A DNA stretch of 64,000 nucleotides, from positions 496,001 through 560,000 of the forward strand of contig NZ_JMSZ01000032.1 of assembly GCF_000691225.1 (NCBI RefSeq). Reading direction: 5' to 3'. Of this stretch, positions 55,624 to 64,000 are shown one piece after another. The stretch comes from Nitrincola lacisaponensis (GTDB taxonomy: Bacteria > Pseudomonadota > Gammaproteobacteria > Pseudomonadales > Balneatricaceae). Made by a program: the position numbers and the translations under genes. A model generated the notes under the pieces. It was not told where the DNA came from and did no database searches. It saw nothing but the letters and a program-made list of their open reading frames with translations. Position 1 is the first letter of the stretch, and every line of letters starts with the position of its first letter.

Positions 55624-57372
55624 ATGTGGTTTAAGCAGTCAGACCTGTCAACGCGCTCCCTGGATCAAACCGTTATAGCAGTTGTCACTATCGATCAGAA
55701 CAATCGTATTGTGTATTTTAATGCTGCGGCTGAGAAGCTCTGGGGTTATAAATCGGCCGAAGTCATTGGGAAAAATGTCAGCTTTATTGTACCTAAAGTG
55801 CATCAGTCAGGTCATGATGAGTATGTGAATCATCATCGTAGAACCGGTGAAAATCGTATCATCGGCTCGTCTCGGGAGTTGGAGCTTGAGCGCAAAGATG
55901 GCTCCAAAACCTGGATCAATCTTACGCTGTCTGAAATCAGGATGGGAAAGCATACCTACTATACGGCTTTTGCGCGTGATTGCAGCAAAGAGCGAGAAGA
56001 GCGTTCGGTCGTTGAACAGGTGCTGCATCAGGCACATGATGGAGTGATCACTATCGATAGTCAGAATAATATTATTTTCGTGAACCCTGCTGCAGAAAAA
56101 ATGTGGGGATTCACTCGTGAGGAGATGCTGGGTCAAAACATTAAAATGCTGGTAGCGCCAGAGCATCGTAGTCAGCATGACCAATACGTGAATCGAAATC
56201 GTGAAACAGGTGTCAATCGATTGATTGGCAAACCGATTGAGTTGCCCATTCATACGCGTGACGGCGAGGTACGCTGGGGGCTGATTACACTGGCAAAAGT
56301 CGTTGTGGGTACCGATATTCTGTTCACTGCTTTTGTCAAGGATGTGACCGATGAGGTGTCCCGTCGGGAAGAGATTGAGATGCTCTCTCTGGTGGCCAAT
56401 GAAACCAGTAATTCTGTCGTGATTACCAATCACAAGGGCGAGATCATCTATGTTAACAATGGCTTTGAGCAGATGACGGGGTATGCATTATCCGAGGTGA
56501 GAGGGAAAGTGCCTGGCAGATTTTTGCAGGGCCGTGATACGCATCCGGACACAGTGGCCCGGATTCGTGACAGGTTGAAACGACATGAGCCTTTTTATGA
56601 AGAGATTCTGAATTATCGTAAGGATGGCAAACCCTATTGGATAGCCATGTCCATTAATCCGGTATTTGATACAACAGGGCAACTTGACCGCTTTGTGTCT
56701 GTGCAGGCCGATATTACGTCGATCAAGCAGTCTGCCAAGGATTCGATGGACCGTCTCGGTCTGATCAACGAGTCTTTGATGGTTGTTGAGTGGAGTCCTG
56801 ATGGTAAATTGGCACATATGAATGCTCTGTTTCTGCAAAAAGCAGGTGGCCGTGAGGCTGCCCAGCAGGCTTCAGACAGCATATGGAAGCAGCTGCATGC
56901 ACAAGGTAGCAAAGTGGAGCTGGATCGGGGCGGTCAGATAAGCCTGATTGTAACCTTTAGTGATCAGCAGGGTATGCAGCGCTCATTTGATGCGCGAGTC
57001 TGTGAGTTAAAGGATTTTGAAGGTAAAGTAACCCGCTATGTGGTATTCGGAGTTGATATCACGGATCGTCAGATAGCGTTGAAAGAAACGCGACAGGCCA
57101 TGCAGGAGCTCTTGAAGGTAGGCAACCAGATTGGCGATATTGTTGGCAGCATTTCCGGTATCGCCGGGCAAACTAACCTGCTGGCATTGAATGCCGCAAT
57201 TGAAGCAGCGCGGGCAGGAGAAGCTGGTCGAGGATTTGCCGTGGTCGCTTCTGAGGTGCGCGAGTTGGCCAGTCGCTCGTCTGAGTCAGCAGACCAGATC
57301 GGCGGGCTGGTCCAAGCAACCCGAACCCGAATTGATCAACTGGCTGACTCGCTGGAGCGTATTAACGGTTAA
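55624..57372 (+). CDS. soluble four-PAS chemoreceptor with FixL-like haem-type PAS domains
   Basis: A 582-residue cytoplasmic protein with no membrane span. PAS1 (about 12-122) and PAS2 (about 127-245) resemble the haem PAS of FixL. PAS1 has GHDEYV (His64), TGENRIIG and Arg84, matching His200 and Arg220 of the Bradyrhizobium protein with the same 20-residue spacing. PAS2 keeps the His (185) but has Ile at the Arg position (205). PAS3 (about 254-370) has GRFLQGRDT, flavin-PAS-like but without a LOV cysteine. PAS4 (about 374-482) is divergent. A short signalling bundle (about 488-582) has the tip [31 protein letters not shown]. There is no CheR pentapeptide. Likely an oxygen or redox sensor for a chemosensory array. 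It ends tail-to-tail with, and 4 nt into, the reductase gene. Confidence 0.85.
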   Translation: MWFKQSDLSTRSLDQTVIAVVTIDQNNRIVYFNAAAEKLWGYKSAEVIGKNVSFIVPKVHQSGHDEYVNHHRRTGENRIIGSSRELELERKDGSKTWINLTLSEIRMGKHTYYTAFARDCSKEREERSVVEQVLHQAHDGVITIDSQNNIIFVNPAAEKMWGFTREEMLGQNIKMLVAPEHRSQHDQYVNRNRETGVNRLIGKPIELPIHTRDGEVRWGLITLAKVVVGTDILFTAFVKDVTDEVSRREEIEMLSLVANETSNSVVITNHKGEIIYVNNGFEQMTGYALSEVRGKVPGRFLQGRDTHPDTVARIRDRLKRHEPFYEEILNYRKDGKPYWIAMSINPVFDTTGQLDRFVSVQADITSIKQSAKDSMDRLGLINESLMVVEWSPDGKLAHMNALFLQKAGGREAAQQASDSIWKQLHAQGSKVELDRGGQISLIVTFSDQQGMQRSFDARVCELKDFEGKVTRYVVFGVDITDRQIALKETRQAMQELLKVGNQIGDIVGSISGIAGQTNLLALNAAIEAARAGEAGRGFAVVASEVRELASRSSESADQIGGLVQATRTRIDQLADSLERING

Positions 57373-58352
57373 CCCTGTAACTGCTCACGCCCGTGGGGCA
57401 GCCATAAATGCTGCTCTGGCCCGACCGGTACAATGCGTGTCGGGTTGATCATCTGGTGGCTGGCATAGTAGTGGGTTTTGATCTGTGCAAAATCCACGGT
57501 TTCGGCAATGCCTGGCCACTGGTAGAGTTCGCGCATATAGGCGTGTAAAGCGGGCAGGTCTGCGATACGCTTCAGATTGCACTTGAAATGCCCATGATAG
57601 ACTGAGTCAAAGCGAATCAGTGTTGTAAACAAACGCCAATCTGCCTCCGTGACTTGTGCTCCAAGCAGGTATCTTTGTGTAGCCAGATGTTCCTCAAGGC
57701 TTTCGAGTAGCTCAAAGAGCGGAATGACTGCCGCCTCATAGGCATCCTGCCGGGTGGCGAAGCCTGCGCGGTAAACACCGTTGTTAATATATTTCAGGAT
57801 CCGGGCATTGATGGAATCGATCTCTTTCAGATGATTGGGTGGCAGATAATTTTCCTGGTTGCCGGTAATGTCATTAAAGGCCGAGTTCAGCATGCGGATA
57901 ATCTCTGCTGATTCATTGCTGACGATCGTATCACGCTGTTTGTCGTACAGCACCGGAACCGTCACACGTCCACTGTAGTCAGGTTGTGCATGCGTGTAGA
58001 GTTGATGCAGAAAGTCATAACCAAACAGATGATCATGCGTGCTGCCTGCAGAGGGCTTGAAGGTCCAGCCATGCTCGGCCATATAAGGGTTCACAATGGA
58101 CAGGGTAATATGTGGCTGGAGCTGCTTGAGTTGACGAAAAATCAGGGTGCGGTGGGCCCAGGGGCAGGCCAGTGACACATACAGGTGATATCGACCTGAT
58201 TCAGCGTTGAAACCTGAGTCACCGGATGGGCCTGCAGCGCCATCTGTCGTGATCCAGTGTCTGAACTGAGCATCTGTGCGAATGAATTCTCCATCATTTG
58301 ATTCTGTGTCATACCATTCGTCAAACCATTGACCTTGTTTTAATAAACCCAC
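57369..58352 (-). CDS. yqjG: glutathionyl-hydroquinone reductase (YqjG/Xi-class GST)
   Basis: A 327-residue cytoplasmic enzyme that reduces glutathionyl-hydroquinones to hydroquinones with glutathione. The catalytic motif is CPWAHR (Cys63) in [18 protein letters not shown]. Family signatures include [34 protein letters not shown] and the C-terminal helical domain with [30 protein letters not shown] (spread over residues 230-262). Its length matches the family. It is convergent with the PAS chemoreceptor, with overlapping stop codons, and divergent from the EAL gene. Confidence 0.94.
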   Translation of the reverse strand: MGLLKQGQWFDEWYDTESNDGEFIRTDAQFRHWITTDGAAGPSGDSGFNAESGRYHLYVSLACPWAHRTLIFRQLKQLQPHITLSIVNPYMAEHGWTFKPSAGSTHDHLFGYDFLHQLYTHAQPDYSGRVTVPVLYDKQRDTIVSNESAEIIRMLNSAFNDITGNQENYLPPNHLKEIDSINARILKYINNGVYRAGFATRQDAYEAAVIPLFELLESLEEHLATQRYLLGAQVTEADWRLFTTLIRFDSVYHGHFKCNLKRIADLPALHAYMRELYQWPGIAETVDFAQIKTHYYASHQMINPTRIVPVGPEQHLWLPHGREQLQG

Positions 58353-58498
58353 GAAGACTCCATGAAAATTGCGTAATAATTTGCTTAACTTACGTTAACC
58401 TCTCAAGTTTAGTTCAGTTTTGCAAGTGCTGTGCTAAGATATAAATGAATGCTGATATTGTATCTTCGGCCGTTTTTGTTTGAACAGGAGCCTGAGTT
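58353..58498. promoter_or_regulatory. divergent yqjG/EAL-gene promoter region
   Basis: This 146-nt AT-rich stretch lies between two divergent starts. A possible plus-strand promoter is TTCAGT, 16 nt, then TAAGAT near 58433-58438. AGGAG at about 58486-58490 is the SD for the TTG start of the EAL gene. Confidence 0.35.
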
Positions 58499-59269
58499 TT
58501 GGCGACAGAGTTTCCCGAAGAAATTACCCAGGTGGGGTGCGGTTTTTGTTATGTGCCGCTGGAGTTTGAGTTCAGTTTTGCGTTTCAGCCAATTGTTGAT
58601 CTGCAGTCCCGGCAGGTATTTGGCTATGAAGCACTGGTTCGTGGCCCGGCGGGTGAGTCGGCCTGGAGTGTACTCAGCCAGGTGAACGATGCCAATCGTT
58701 ATGCTTTTGATCAGGCCTGCCGTGTTAAAGCGATCCACCTGGCAAGCAAGCTGGGGTTAAACAAGGTTCTCAGCATCAATTTTTTGCCAAATGCGGTGTA
58801 TGAACCTGCACACTGTATCCGCAGTACGCTGGCGGCGGCACGTGAAACAGGTTTTCCCATTGAAAACCTGATGTTTGAGATTGTTGAGTCAGAGCGGGTG
58901 TATGATCGCCAACATCTGACAAAAATTTTCAAGCATTACGAGCAACAGGGCTTTATTACAGCACTGGATGATTTTGGAGCCGGCCATGCAGGGTTAAACC
59001 TGCTGGCAGATTTTTTGCCACGTGTACTCAAGATCGATATGGATCTGGTGCGTGACGTTGACCAAAACCCTACCAAGCAGATTATCGTCAAGTATCTGGT
59101 GGGTATGTGCAATGAGCTGAATATCCGCGTATTGGCTGAAGGCATAGAAACTCTCGCTGAAGTCGAGTTTTTCCGGAGCCTGGGTGTCGAACTGATGCAG
59201 GGCTATTACTTTGCACGCCCGGGTTTTGAAATACTGCCTGAAATTGACTTTTCTACTCAGCTATTTTGA
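58499..59269 (+). CDS. EAL-domain cyclic-di-GMP phosphodiesterase
   Basis: A 256-residue stand-alone EAL protein expected to hydrolyse c-di-GMP to pGpG. All residues for metal and substrate binding are visible: Glu44 in YEALVRG, Asn94 in SINFLPNAV, Glu127 in FEIVES, Asp157-Asp158 in ALDDFGAG, Lys178 in LKIDMDL, Glu214 in LAEGIET and Gln234 in MQGYYF. The N-terminus has a short GCGFC motif of unknown meaning. No sensor, GGDEF or membrane span is present. TTG start, supported by AGGAG 8 nt upstream. As c-di-GMP commonly controls large adhesins, a link to the adhesin block is possible but not shown. Confidence 0.9.
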   Translation: MATEFPEEITQVGCGFCYVPLEFEFSFAFQPIVDLQSRQVFGYEALVRGPAGESAWSVLSQVNDANRYAFDQACRVKAIHLASKLGLNKVLSINFLPNAVYEPAHCIRSTLAAARETGFPIENLMFEIVESERVYDRQHLTKIFKHYEQQGFITALDDFGAGHAGLNLLADFLPRVLKIDMDLVRDVDQNPTKQIIVKYLVGMCNELNIRVLAEGIETLAEVEFFRSLGVELMQGYYFARPGFEILPEIDFSTQLF

Positions 59270-59336
59270 CCTGATTTGTCATACGTGACCTCTGCTTGGG
59301 GTGCTAGCATGGTGTTTTGACTGTCAGGACCCTTGC

Positions 59337-59816
59337 ATGAGATCCTTCTTTTTCCGTTATCCGCGTCTGTTTCGCTGGACCATGAATCTGTGGCCGCCGA
59401 TGTTTTTCAGTGGTATACGCCTGGTTGAGCTGAGTAATGACTTTCGTTACGCGCGTGTAGATCTTAAATGGCGTCCCTGGACACGCAATGTCAACGGTAC
59501 CCAGTATGGCGGCAGTCTGTTTTCCATGACGGATCCTTTTTATGCCTTGTTGCTGTTTGGTTGCCTGGGGTTTGACCGCTATCTGATCTGGGACAGCTCT
59601 GCAGAAATCGATTTTATCTCACCAGGGGTAGGGCGCCTGACGGCTGAGTTTCACCTGGAAGACGAACAGTTGCATGAGATACGTCAGCAGACCGCTGAAG
59701 GTGACAAGTATTTTCCGGAGTTTGTCGTCTATATCCGCGACCAGCAGGGCACTTTGGTTGCTAAGGTGATACGCCGCGTCTATGTCCGCCTGAAACCAGC
59801 TTATCGTAAAGTGTAA
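59337..59816 (+). CDS. DUF4442 (hotdog thioesterase-like) protein
   Basis: A 159-residue protein with the DUF4442 pattern: NLWPPMFFSGIRLVELSNDFRYARV, then RNVNGTQYGGSLFSMTDPFYALLL, the region equivalent to the central hotdog helix of PaaI-type thioesterases. An acyl-CoA thioesterase activity is plausible but unproven for this subfamily. ATG 59337 is chosen because AGGA lies 8 nt upstream; an in-frame upstream start has no SD. It is convergent with the Yej permease gene. Confidence 0.85.
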   Translation: MRSFFFRYPRLFRWTMNLWPPMFFSGIRLVELSNDFRYARVDLKWRPWTRNVNGTQYGGSLFSMTDPFYALLLFGCLGFDRYLIWDSSAEIDFISPGVGRLTAEFHLEDEQLHEIRQQTAEGDKYFPEFVVYIRDQQGTLVAKVIRRVYVRLKPAYRKV

Positions 59817-59821
59817 CCCGA

Positions 59822-59845
59822 CCGCAAAATCAGTTGATTTTGCGG
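59822..59845. terminator. hairpin between convergent DUF4442 and yejE-like genes
   Basis: CCGCAAAATCA at 59822-59832 pairs with TGATTTTGCGG at 59835-59845. It overlaps the yejE-like stop codon. There is no U-run on either side. Confidence 0.45.
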
Positions 59846-60849
59846 GGGTCGAATGCATCACGTACGGCTTCACCAATAAAAATCAGTAACGTCAGCATGA
59901 GTGCCAGAGTGAAGAACGCCGAGAGTCCCAGCCAGGGAGCGTGCAGGTTTTCTTTACCCTGAGCCACCAGTTCTCCCAAAGATGGTGATCCGGGCGGCAG
60001 TCCAAATCCGAGAAAGTCCAGTGCCGTCAGCGTGACAATCGATCCATTGAATATAAATGGCATAAACGTCAAGGTCGCGACCATGGCGTTAGGCAGTACG
60101 TGGCGGAACATAATGGTACTGTTGCTCAGCCCCAGTGCCCGTGCGGCACGAACATACTCAAGATTGCGTCCACGCAAAAACTCTGCCCGTACGACATCGA
60201 CCAGGTTCATCCAGGAGAACAGCAGCATAATACCGAGTAGCCACCAGAAATTAGGCTCCACCAGGCTTGCCAGAATGATCAGAAGGAAAAGCACTGGCAG
60301 TCCAGACCAGATTTCGATAAATCGCTGAAACAGCAGATCAACCTTGCCACCATAATAGCCTTGTACAGCACCTGCTGCGACACCAATGACTGAGCTGGCG
60401 AGTGTCAGCACCAGTGCAAACAGAACTGAAATACGGAAGCCATAGATCACACGGGCCATCACATCACGCGCCTGGTCATCTGTTCCCAGCCAGTTCTCCC
60501 ATGAAGGCGGAGAAGGTGCGGGAGAGGGCAGGTCGTAGTTGATAGTCTGGTAGTTATAGCGAATGATTGGCCAGAGCATCCATCCACCAGCTTCTTCAAT
60601 CAGGTTTTGAATGAATGGATCACGAAAATCTGCCGGAGCATCGAATTCGCCTCCAAACTCGAGTTCGGAGTAGGTTTTCAGAATTGGACTGTAGAGAGTG
60701 CCTTCAAAGCTCACCAGTATCGGTTTGTTGTTGGCGATCAGCTCGGCACCCAAAGAAATCACAAAAAGCGCCAAAAAAATCCACAATGACCAGAAGCCAC
60801 GACGGTTACGGCAGAATGCATCCAGACGACGGCGCATGATCGGTGACAT
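59830..60849 (-). CDS. yejE: peptide/microcin C-type ABC transporter permease YejE-like
   Basis: A 339-residue inner-membrane permease of a YejABEF-type oligopeptide importer. It has a short cytoplasmic N-terminus (RRRLDAFCRNRRGFWSLWIF), a large periplasmic loop after the first span with the family motif RYNYQTINYDLPSPAPSPPS, and a DppC/OppC-like core with NWLGTDDQARDVMARVIYG and the EAA loop YVRAARALGLSNSTIMFRHVLPNA. It starts 2 nt after the yejB-like stop. No yejF ATPase gene follows; the next gene is convergent. Confidence 0.92.
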   Translation of the reverse strand: MSPIMRRRLDAFCRNRRGFWSLWIFLALFVISLGAELIANNKPILVSFEGTLYSPILKTYSELEFGGEFDAPADFRDPFIQNLIEEAGGWMLWPIIRYNYQTINYDLPSPAPSPPSWENWLGTDDQARDVMARVIYGFRISVLFALVLTLASSVIGVAAGAVQGYYGGKVDLLFQRFIEIWSGLPVLFLLIILASLVEPNFWWLLGIMLLFSWMNLVDVVRAEFLRGRNLEYVRAARALGLSNSTIMFRHVLPNAMVATLTFMPFIFNGSIVTLTALDFLGFGLPPGSPSLGELVAQGKENLHAPWLGLSAFFTLALMLTLLIFIGEAVRDAFDPRKIN

Positions 60850-60851
60850 GA

Positions 60852-61943
60852 TCAGCCCTCCCGACTACTGAAATCAATACGCGGATCGATCAGCGTATAA
60901 GTGATGTCACTGATCAATTTGAGTAGCAATCCGACCAGTGTAAAAATATACAACGTACCGAATATCACTGGATAATCGCGGCGTATGACGGCTTCATAGC
61001 CCAGCAACCCCAGACCATCCAGAGAGAAAATCACCTCAATGAGCAACGAGCCGGTAAAGAAAATGCCGATCAGGGCGGCTGGCATGCCGGCAATGATCAA
61101 TAGCATGGCATTGCGGAACACATGGCCATAGAGCACACGATTTTCAGCCAGGCCTTTGGCCTTGGCTGTTAAGACATACTGCTTGTGTATTTCGTCCAGA
61201 AAAGCGTTTTTGGTCAGCATGGTCAGTGTTGCAAAACTGGAGATAACAGATGCCAGCACCGGCAAAGTCAGATGCCAGAAGTAGTCACCTATTTTCTGCA
61301 GCAGTGTCATCTCTTCCCAGCCGGGAGATGTCAGTCCGCGTAATGGAAACCAGTCAAAGTAAGTGCCGCCCGCAAAGAGGACGATCAGTAAAATGGCAAA
61401 CAGGAAGTTGGGTATGGCGTAGCCAATAATGATGGCGCTGCTGGTCCACATATCGAAGCTACTGCCATCTCGGACAGCTTTGCGAATACCCAGGGGTATC
61501 GAAACCAGGTAGGCAATCAGGGTTGTCCAGAGCCCCAGCGAGATGGAAACAGGCATTTTTTCAATGATCAGTTCCATCACGGTTTTACTGCTGTAAAAAC
61601 TGGTGCCAAAGTCAAATTTGAGATAGCTGATCAGCATTTGCATAAAACGCTCATGAGCGGGCTTGTCAAAGCCATACATGCGTTCGATCTCGGCAATAAG
61701 CGCCGGATCCAGTCCTTGTGCACCACGGTAGCCAGTGCCTTCTGATGAAGGTGCTGAGGCCATATCCGAGCCACCGCCACTACCAATCCGTTCACCAGTC
61801 GTATCGCCAAAACCCTGTAGCTGTGCAAGGGTTTGCTCAACCGGGCCTCCGGGAGCTAACTGAATAATCAGGAAATTCAGCAGTAGAATGCCAAACAGGG
61901 TTGGAATGATCAGCAACAAGCGTCGGACAATATAAGCGCCCAT
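60852..61943 (-). CDS. yejB: peptide/microcin C-type ABC transporter permease YejB-like
   Basis: A 363-residue permease with the DppB-type opening [20 protein letters not shown] and [20 protein letters not shown]. The periplasmic loop (about 48-125) includes [15 protein letters not shown]. The core has [15 protein letters not shown] and the docking loop [26 protein letters not shown]. The ATG overlaps the stop of the binding-protein gene by one base (TAATG). Confidence 0.92.
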   Translation of the reverse strand: MGAYIVRRLLLIIPTLFGILLLNFLIIQLAPGGPVEQTLAQLQGFGDTTGERIGSGGGSDMASAPSSEGTGYRGAQGLDPALIAEIERMYGFDKPAHERFMQMLISYLKFDFGTSFYSSKTVMELIIEKMPVSISLGLWTTLIAYLVSIPLGIRKAVRDGSSFDMWTSSAIIIGYAIPNFLFAILLIVLFAGGTYFDWFPLRGLTSPGWEEMTLLQKIGDYFWHLTLPVLASVISSFATLTMLTKNAFLDEIHKQYVLTAKAKGLAENRVLYGHVFRNAMLLIIAGMPAALIGIFFTGSLLIEVIFSLDGLGLLGYEAVIRRDYPVIFGTLYIFTLVGLLLKLISDITYTLIDPRIDFSSREG

Positions 61944-63739
61944 TAGCGTTTAATCCACCAGGTGTCGAAGCCGATTGCATACTTGGGACGGGTCTCGGGA
62001 ATGCCAAACTTATCCCAATAAGCAATGCGGTAACTGTTTGTATGATAATGTGGAATTACATAATGATGCCATTGCAGTGCTCGGTCAAGCGCACGAGCGC
62101 GCAGTACCAGTTGTTCACGATCCGGTGCCTGAATTAACTGTTCGACCAGGTGGTCTACAGCCGGATTGCGAATGCCGATCAGGTTGCGACTGCCCGGGCG
62201 CTCTGCGCTACTGGAGTGCCAGTATTCACGTTGTTCATTACCGGGAGAGTTGGATTGACCGTAGCTGGTAATGATCATGTCAAAGTCATACTCACGTAAC
62301 CGGTTGATGTATTGGGAAATATCTACTACACGAATCTGTGCCTGTATACCCATGCGCTCAAGGTTGCGTATAAAGGGTGCAATCAGTCGTTCCAGGTCTC
62401 GCTGAATGATCAGAATTTCAAACCGAAAGGGCTGTCCTTGCTCGTTACGCAATACGCCGCGCTCAAGGGTCCAGCCTGAATCCGCCAGCAGATGCAGGCC
62501 TTCGCGTATCTGGGTTCGAATATTGCCGTCACCGTCCGTTTGCGGGGCGCGATAGACTTCAGTAAACACCTGCTCCGGTAATAGATGTCTGATCGGTTCG
62601 AGAATAGCTAGCTCAGCATCATCAGGTAATGCTTCTGCGGCCATCTCGGAGTTGGAGAAGAAACTGTGGCTGCGCTTGTAAGCATCATAAAAAATCGCTC
62701 GATTGGTCCATTCAAAATCAAAAGCATGTGCCAATGCGTGACGTACCTGAGGGTCTGAAAACAGTGAGCGCCGAGTGTTCATGACAAAGGCCTGCATGCC
62801 GACCGGGTTCTGATGCTCAATCTGTTCCATGATGATGCGGCCCTGGTTCAGGGCTGAACCGGTGTAACCTGTGGCCCAGTTTTTTGCTGAATGTTCGGTA
62901 CGATAGTCATATTGACCAGCTTTGAATGCCTCGAGAGCTACTGTGCCATCACGGTAGTAGTCAAACACCCATTCATCAAAATTGTAACGGCCTTTGCGAA
63001 CAGGCAGATTTACACCCCAGTAGTCTGGATTGCGGCGATAGGTTACTGAGCGTCCGGGATTATAGCTGCTGAGAATATAGGGGCCGGAGCCAATGGGAAT
63101 ATCCAGGCTGGATTCTTCAAAATCACGTGTCTCCCAGTAATGCTTGGGTAAAATGGGTACTTCACCGACAATCAGGGCCAGCTCGCGGTTTTCAGTTTCA
63201 GCAAACTCGAATCTGACCCGATGAGGGCCAAGCGCCTGAATGTCGACGATGTCGGCATAATACGCGCGATAAAAAGGGCTGCCTTTTTCCCGCAGAAGGC
63301 GGAAGGTGTTGATGACATCTTCTGCAGTGACCGGTTTGCCATCACTGAACCGGGCTTCGGGGCGCATTTCAAACTCGACCCAGCGTCGGTCATCTGGCAG
63401 GCGGATGCGCTTGGCCAGGAGCCCATAGACCGAAAAAGGCTCGTCATCCGATTTGCTGGTCAGACTGTCATAAAGCAAACCCAATCCATCAGCGGGCGTG
63501 CCTTTAACAATAAAGGGATTAAAGCTGTCGAAACTGCCAATTGAGGATTGAACAACCCGTCCGCCTTTGGGAGCATCAGGGTTCACATAGTCAAAGTGGG
63601 TAAAATCGGCAGGGTATTTCAGGTCCCCATGCATGGCAATGCCATGGGTATATTCAGGGTCTGCCATGCTCCAGGTGCTGAAGCTGATTAAAACAATACT
63701 GGCCGTAATACGCGTAAAGTGTTGCAGACCTTTTATCAT
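61943..63739 (-). CDS. yejA: extracellular peptide-binding protein YejA-like
   Basis: A 598-residue SBP_bac_5 protein with a signal peptide (cleavage about residue 26, after SMA). It contains [20 protein letters not shown] and [24 protein letters not shown], typical of the YejA branch, [18 protein letters not shown] in lobe I, and [18 protein letters not shown] at the end. It delivers oligopeptides, and in some enteric bacteria microcin C, to YejBE. It starts 6 nt after the stop of the LysM protein gene, so import may be coupled to peptidoglycan turnover (inference from operon context). Confidence 0.93.
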   Translation of the reverse strand: MIKGLQHFTRITASIVLISFSTWSMADPEYTHGIAMHGDLKYPADFTHFDYVNPDAPKGGRVVQSSIGSFDSFNPFIVKGTPADGLGLLYDSLTSKSDDEPFSVYGLLAKRIRLPDDRRWVEFEMRPEARFSDGKPVTAEDVINTFRLLREKGSPFYRAYYADIVDIQALGPHRVRFEFAETENRELALIVGEVPILPKHYWETRDFEESSLDIPIGSGPYILSSYNPGRSVTYRRNPDYWGVNLPVRKGRYNFDEWVFDYYRDGTVALEAFKAGQYDYRTEHSAKNWATGYTGSALNQGRIIMEQIEHQNPVGMQAFVMNTRRSLFSDPQVRHALAHAFDFEWTNRAIFYDAYKRSHSFFSNSEMAAEALPDDAELAILEPIRHLLPEQVFTEVYRAPQTDGDGNIRTQIREGLHLLADSGWTLERGVLRNEQGQPFRFEILIIQRDLERLIAPFIRNLERMGIQAQIRVVDISQYINRLREYDFDMIITSYGQSNSPGNEQREYWHSSSAERPGSRNLIGIRNPAVDHLVEQLIQAPDREQLVLRARALDRALQWHHYVIPHYHTNSYRIAYWDKFGIPETRPKYAIGFDTWWIKR

Positions 63740-63745
63740 TCTTTG

Positions 63746-64000
63746 TTAACCTGATCCTGCCCTGGCGGATTGTAGTGCGAGGTCGGTGTTACCCGCCGGT
63801 ACCAGCAGGGTCTGGCCTACCCGAAGTCGGGTATGGTCCATTTGGTTGGCCTGTTGGAGTGCCGAAACGGTTGTACCGAAGCGTCTGGCAATAGCACCCA
63901 GGGTATCGCCGCTATTAATGGTATAGTGTTGATAATTGACCCGTTCTTCAACAGGAAGTTGCACTAGTGCAGTCTGAAACTGGTCTGCATTTTCGACGGG
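63746..64000 (-). CDS. mltD: C-terminal end of a LysM-domain protein, probably lytic murein transglycosylase D
   Basis: The last 84 residues only; the frame is open through the window edge. A complete LysM motif is seen: YTINSGDTLGAIARRFGTTV, SALQQANQMDHTRLRVGQTLLVPA. LysM repeats at the C-terminus, an upstream LPVEERVNYQHY linker and cotranscription with an oligopeptide importer fit MltD, but the catalytic domain lies outside the window, so other LysM proteins remain possible. Confidence 0.65.
   Translation of the reverse strand, partial: PVENADQFQTALVQLPVEERVNYQHYTINSGDTLGAIARRFGTTVSALQQANQMDHTRLRVGQTLLVPAGNTDLALQSARAGSG

Overview
The window looks like the chromosome of a marine or halophilic gammaproteobacterium of the Oceanospirillales/Pseudomonadales type. 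This is an inference from gene content (PpsR/PpsA, AmpG, a His/Arg-type amino-acid importer, Yej peptide importer genes, CvfB, SapC and IalB families) and from a moderate GC content. No rRNA, tRNA, insertion sequence or CRISPR array was seen. No gene-free stretch exceeds about 270 bases.

Layout. 1-11.6 kb is housekeeping: the end-truncated ppsR, divergent ppsA, an unknown membrane protein coupled to ampG, a Na/Pi-cotransporter-family protein with a small coiled-coil protein, a four-gene amino-acid ABC importer on the minus strand, and cvfB. 11.6-14.4 kb is an OmpR-type response regulator overlapped by a membrane sensor kinase with a periplasmic solute-binding-like domain. 14.5-53 kb is a single-direction accessory block of ten tightly packed genes with spacings of -32 to +55 nt. 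In order these are an AMIN-TolC fusion, a 6157-residue LEPR-XLL/DUF4347/RTX-like/VCBS-like giant protein, a TpsB transporter with apparently three POTRA domains, a 2471-residue TpsA exoprotein, a DUF3467 protein, a GAF-TM-HlyD protein, a PqqD-M50-HlyD fusion, a truncated SecA-like ATPase, a small periplasmic HlyD-like adaptor and SapC. An IalB-family gene follows with its own upstream region. 54-64 kb carries a frameshifted chemoreceptor, a soluble multi-PAS chemoreceptor with FixL-like haem-ligand residues, a glutathionyl-hydroquinone reductase, an EAL phosphodiesterase, a DUF4442 protein, the Yej-type importer genes (no ATPase gene adjacent) and the end of an MltD-like LysM protein.

Candidate new system. 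The 14.5-53 kb block has outer-membrane (TolC, TpsB), periplasmic (three HlyD-type adaptors) and inner-membrane (M50 fusion, GAF fusion) parts of an export apparatus, plus two very large presumed surface proteins. It has no type I ABC transporter. The only energy-coupling ATPase in it is a SecA-like protein that stops just after the start of the helical scaffold. The giant protein lacks a Sec signal peptide and begins with a LEPR-XLL-type motif instead. My hypothesis is a dedicated, ABC-independent exporter for LEPR-XLL proteins, in which the SecA-like ATPase and the PqqD-M50-HlyD protein do the work of HlyB and HlyD. The two-component system next to it may control it: a near-identical 22-bp element of 11-bp direct repeats (20 of 22 bases shared) lies upstream of both the AMIN-TolC gene and the IalB gene.
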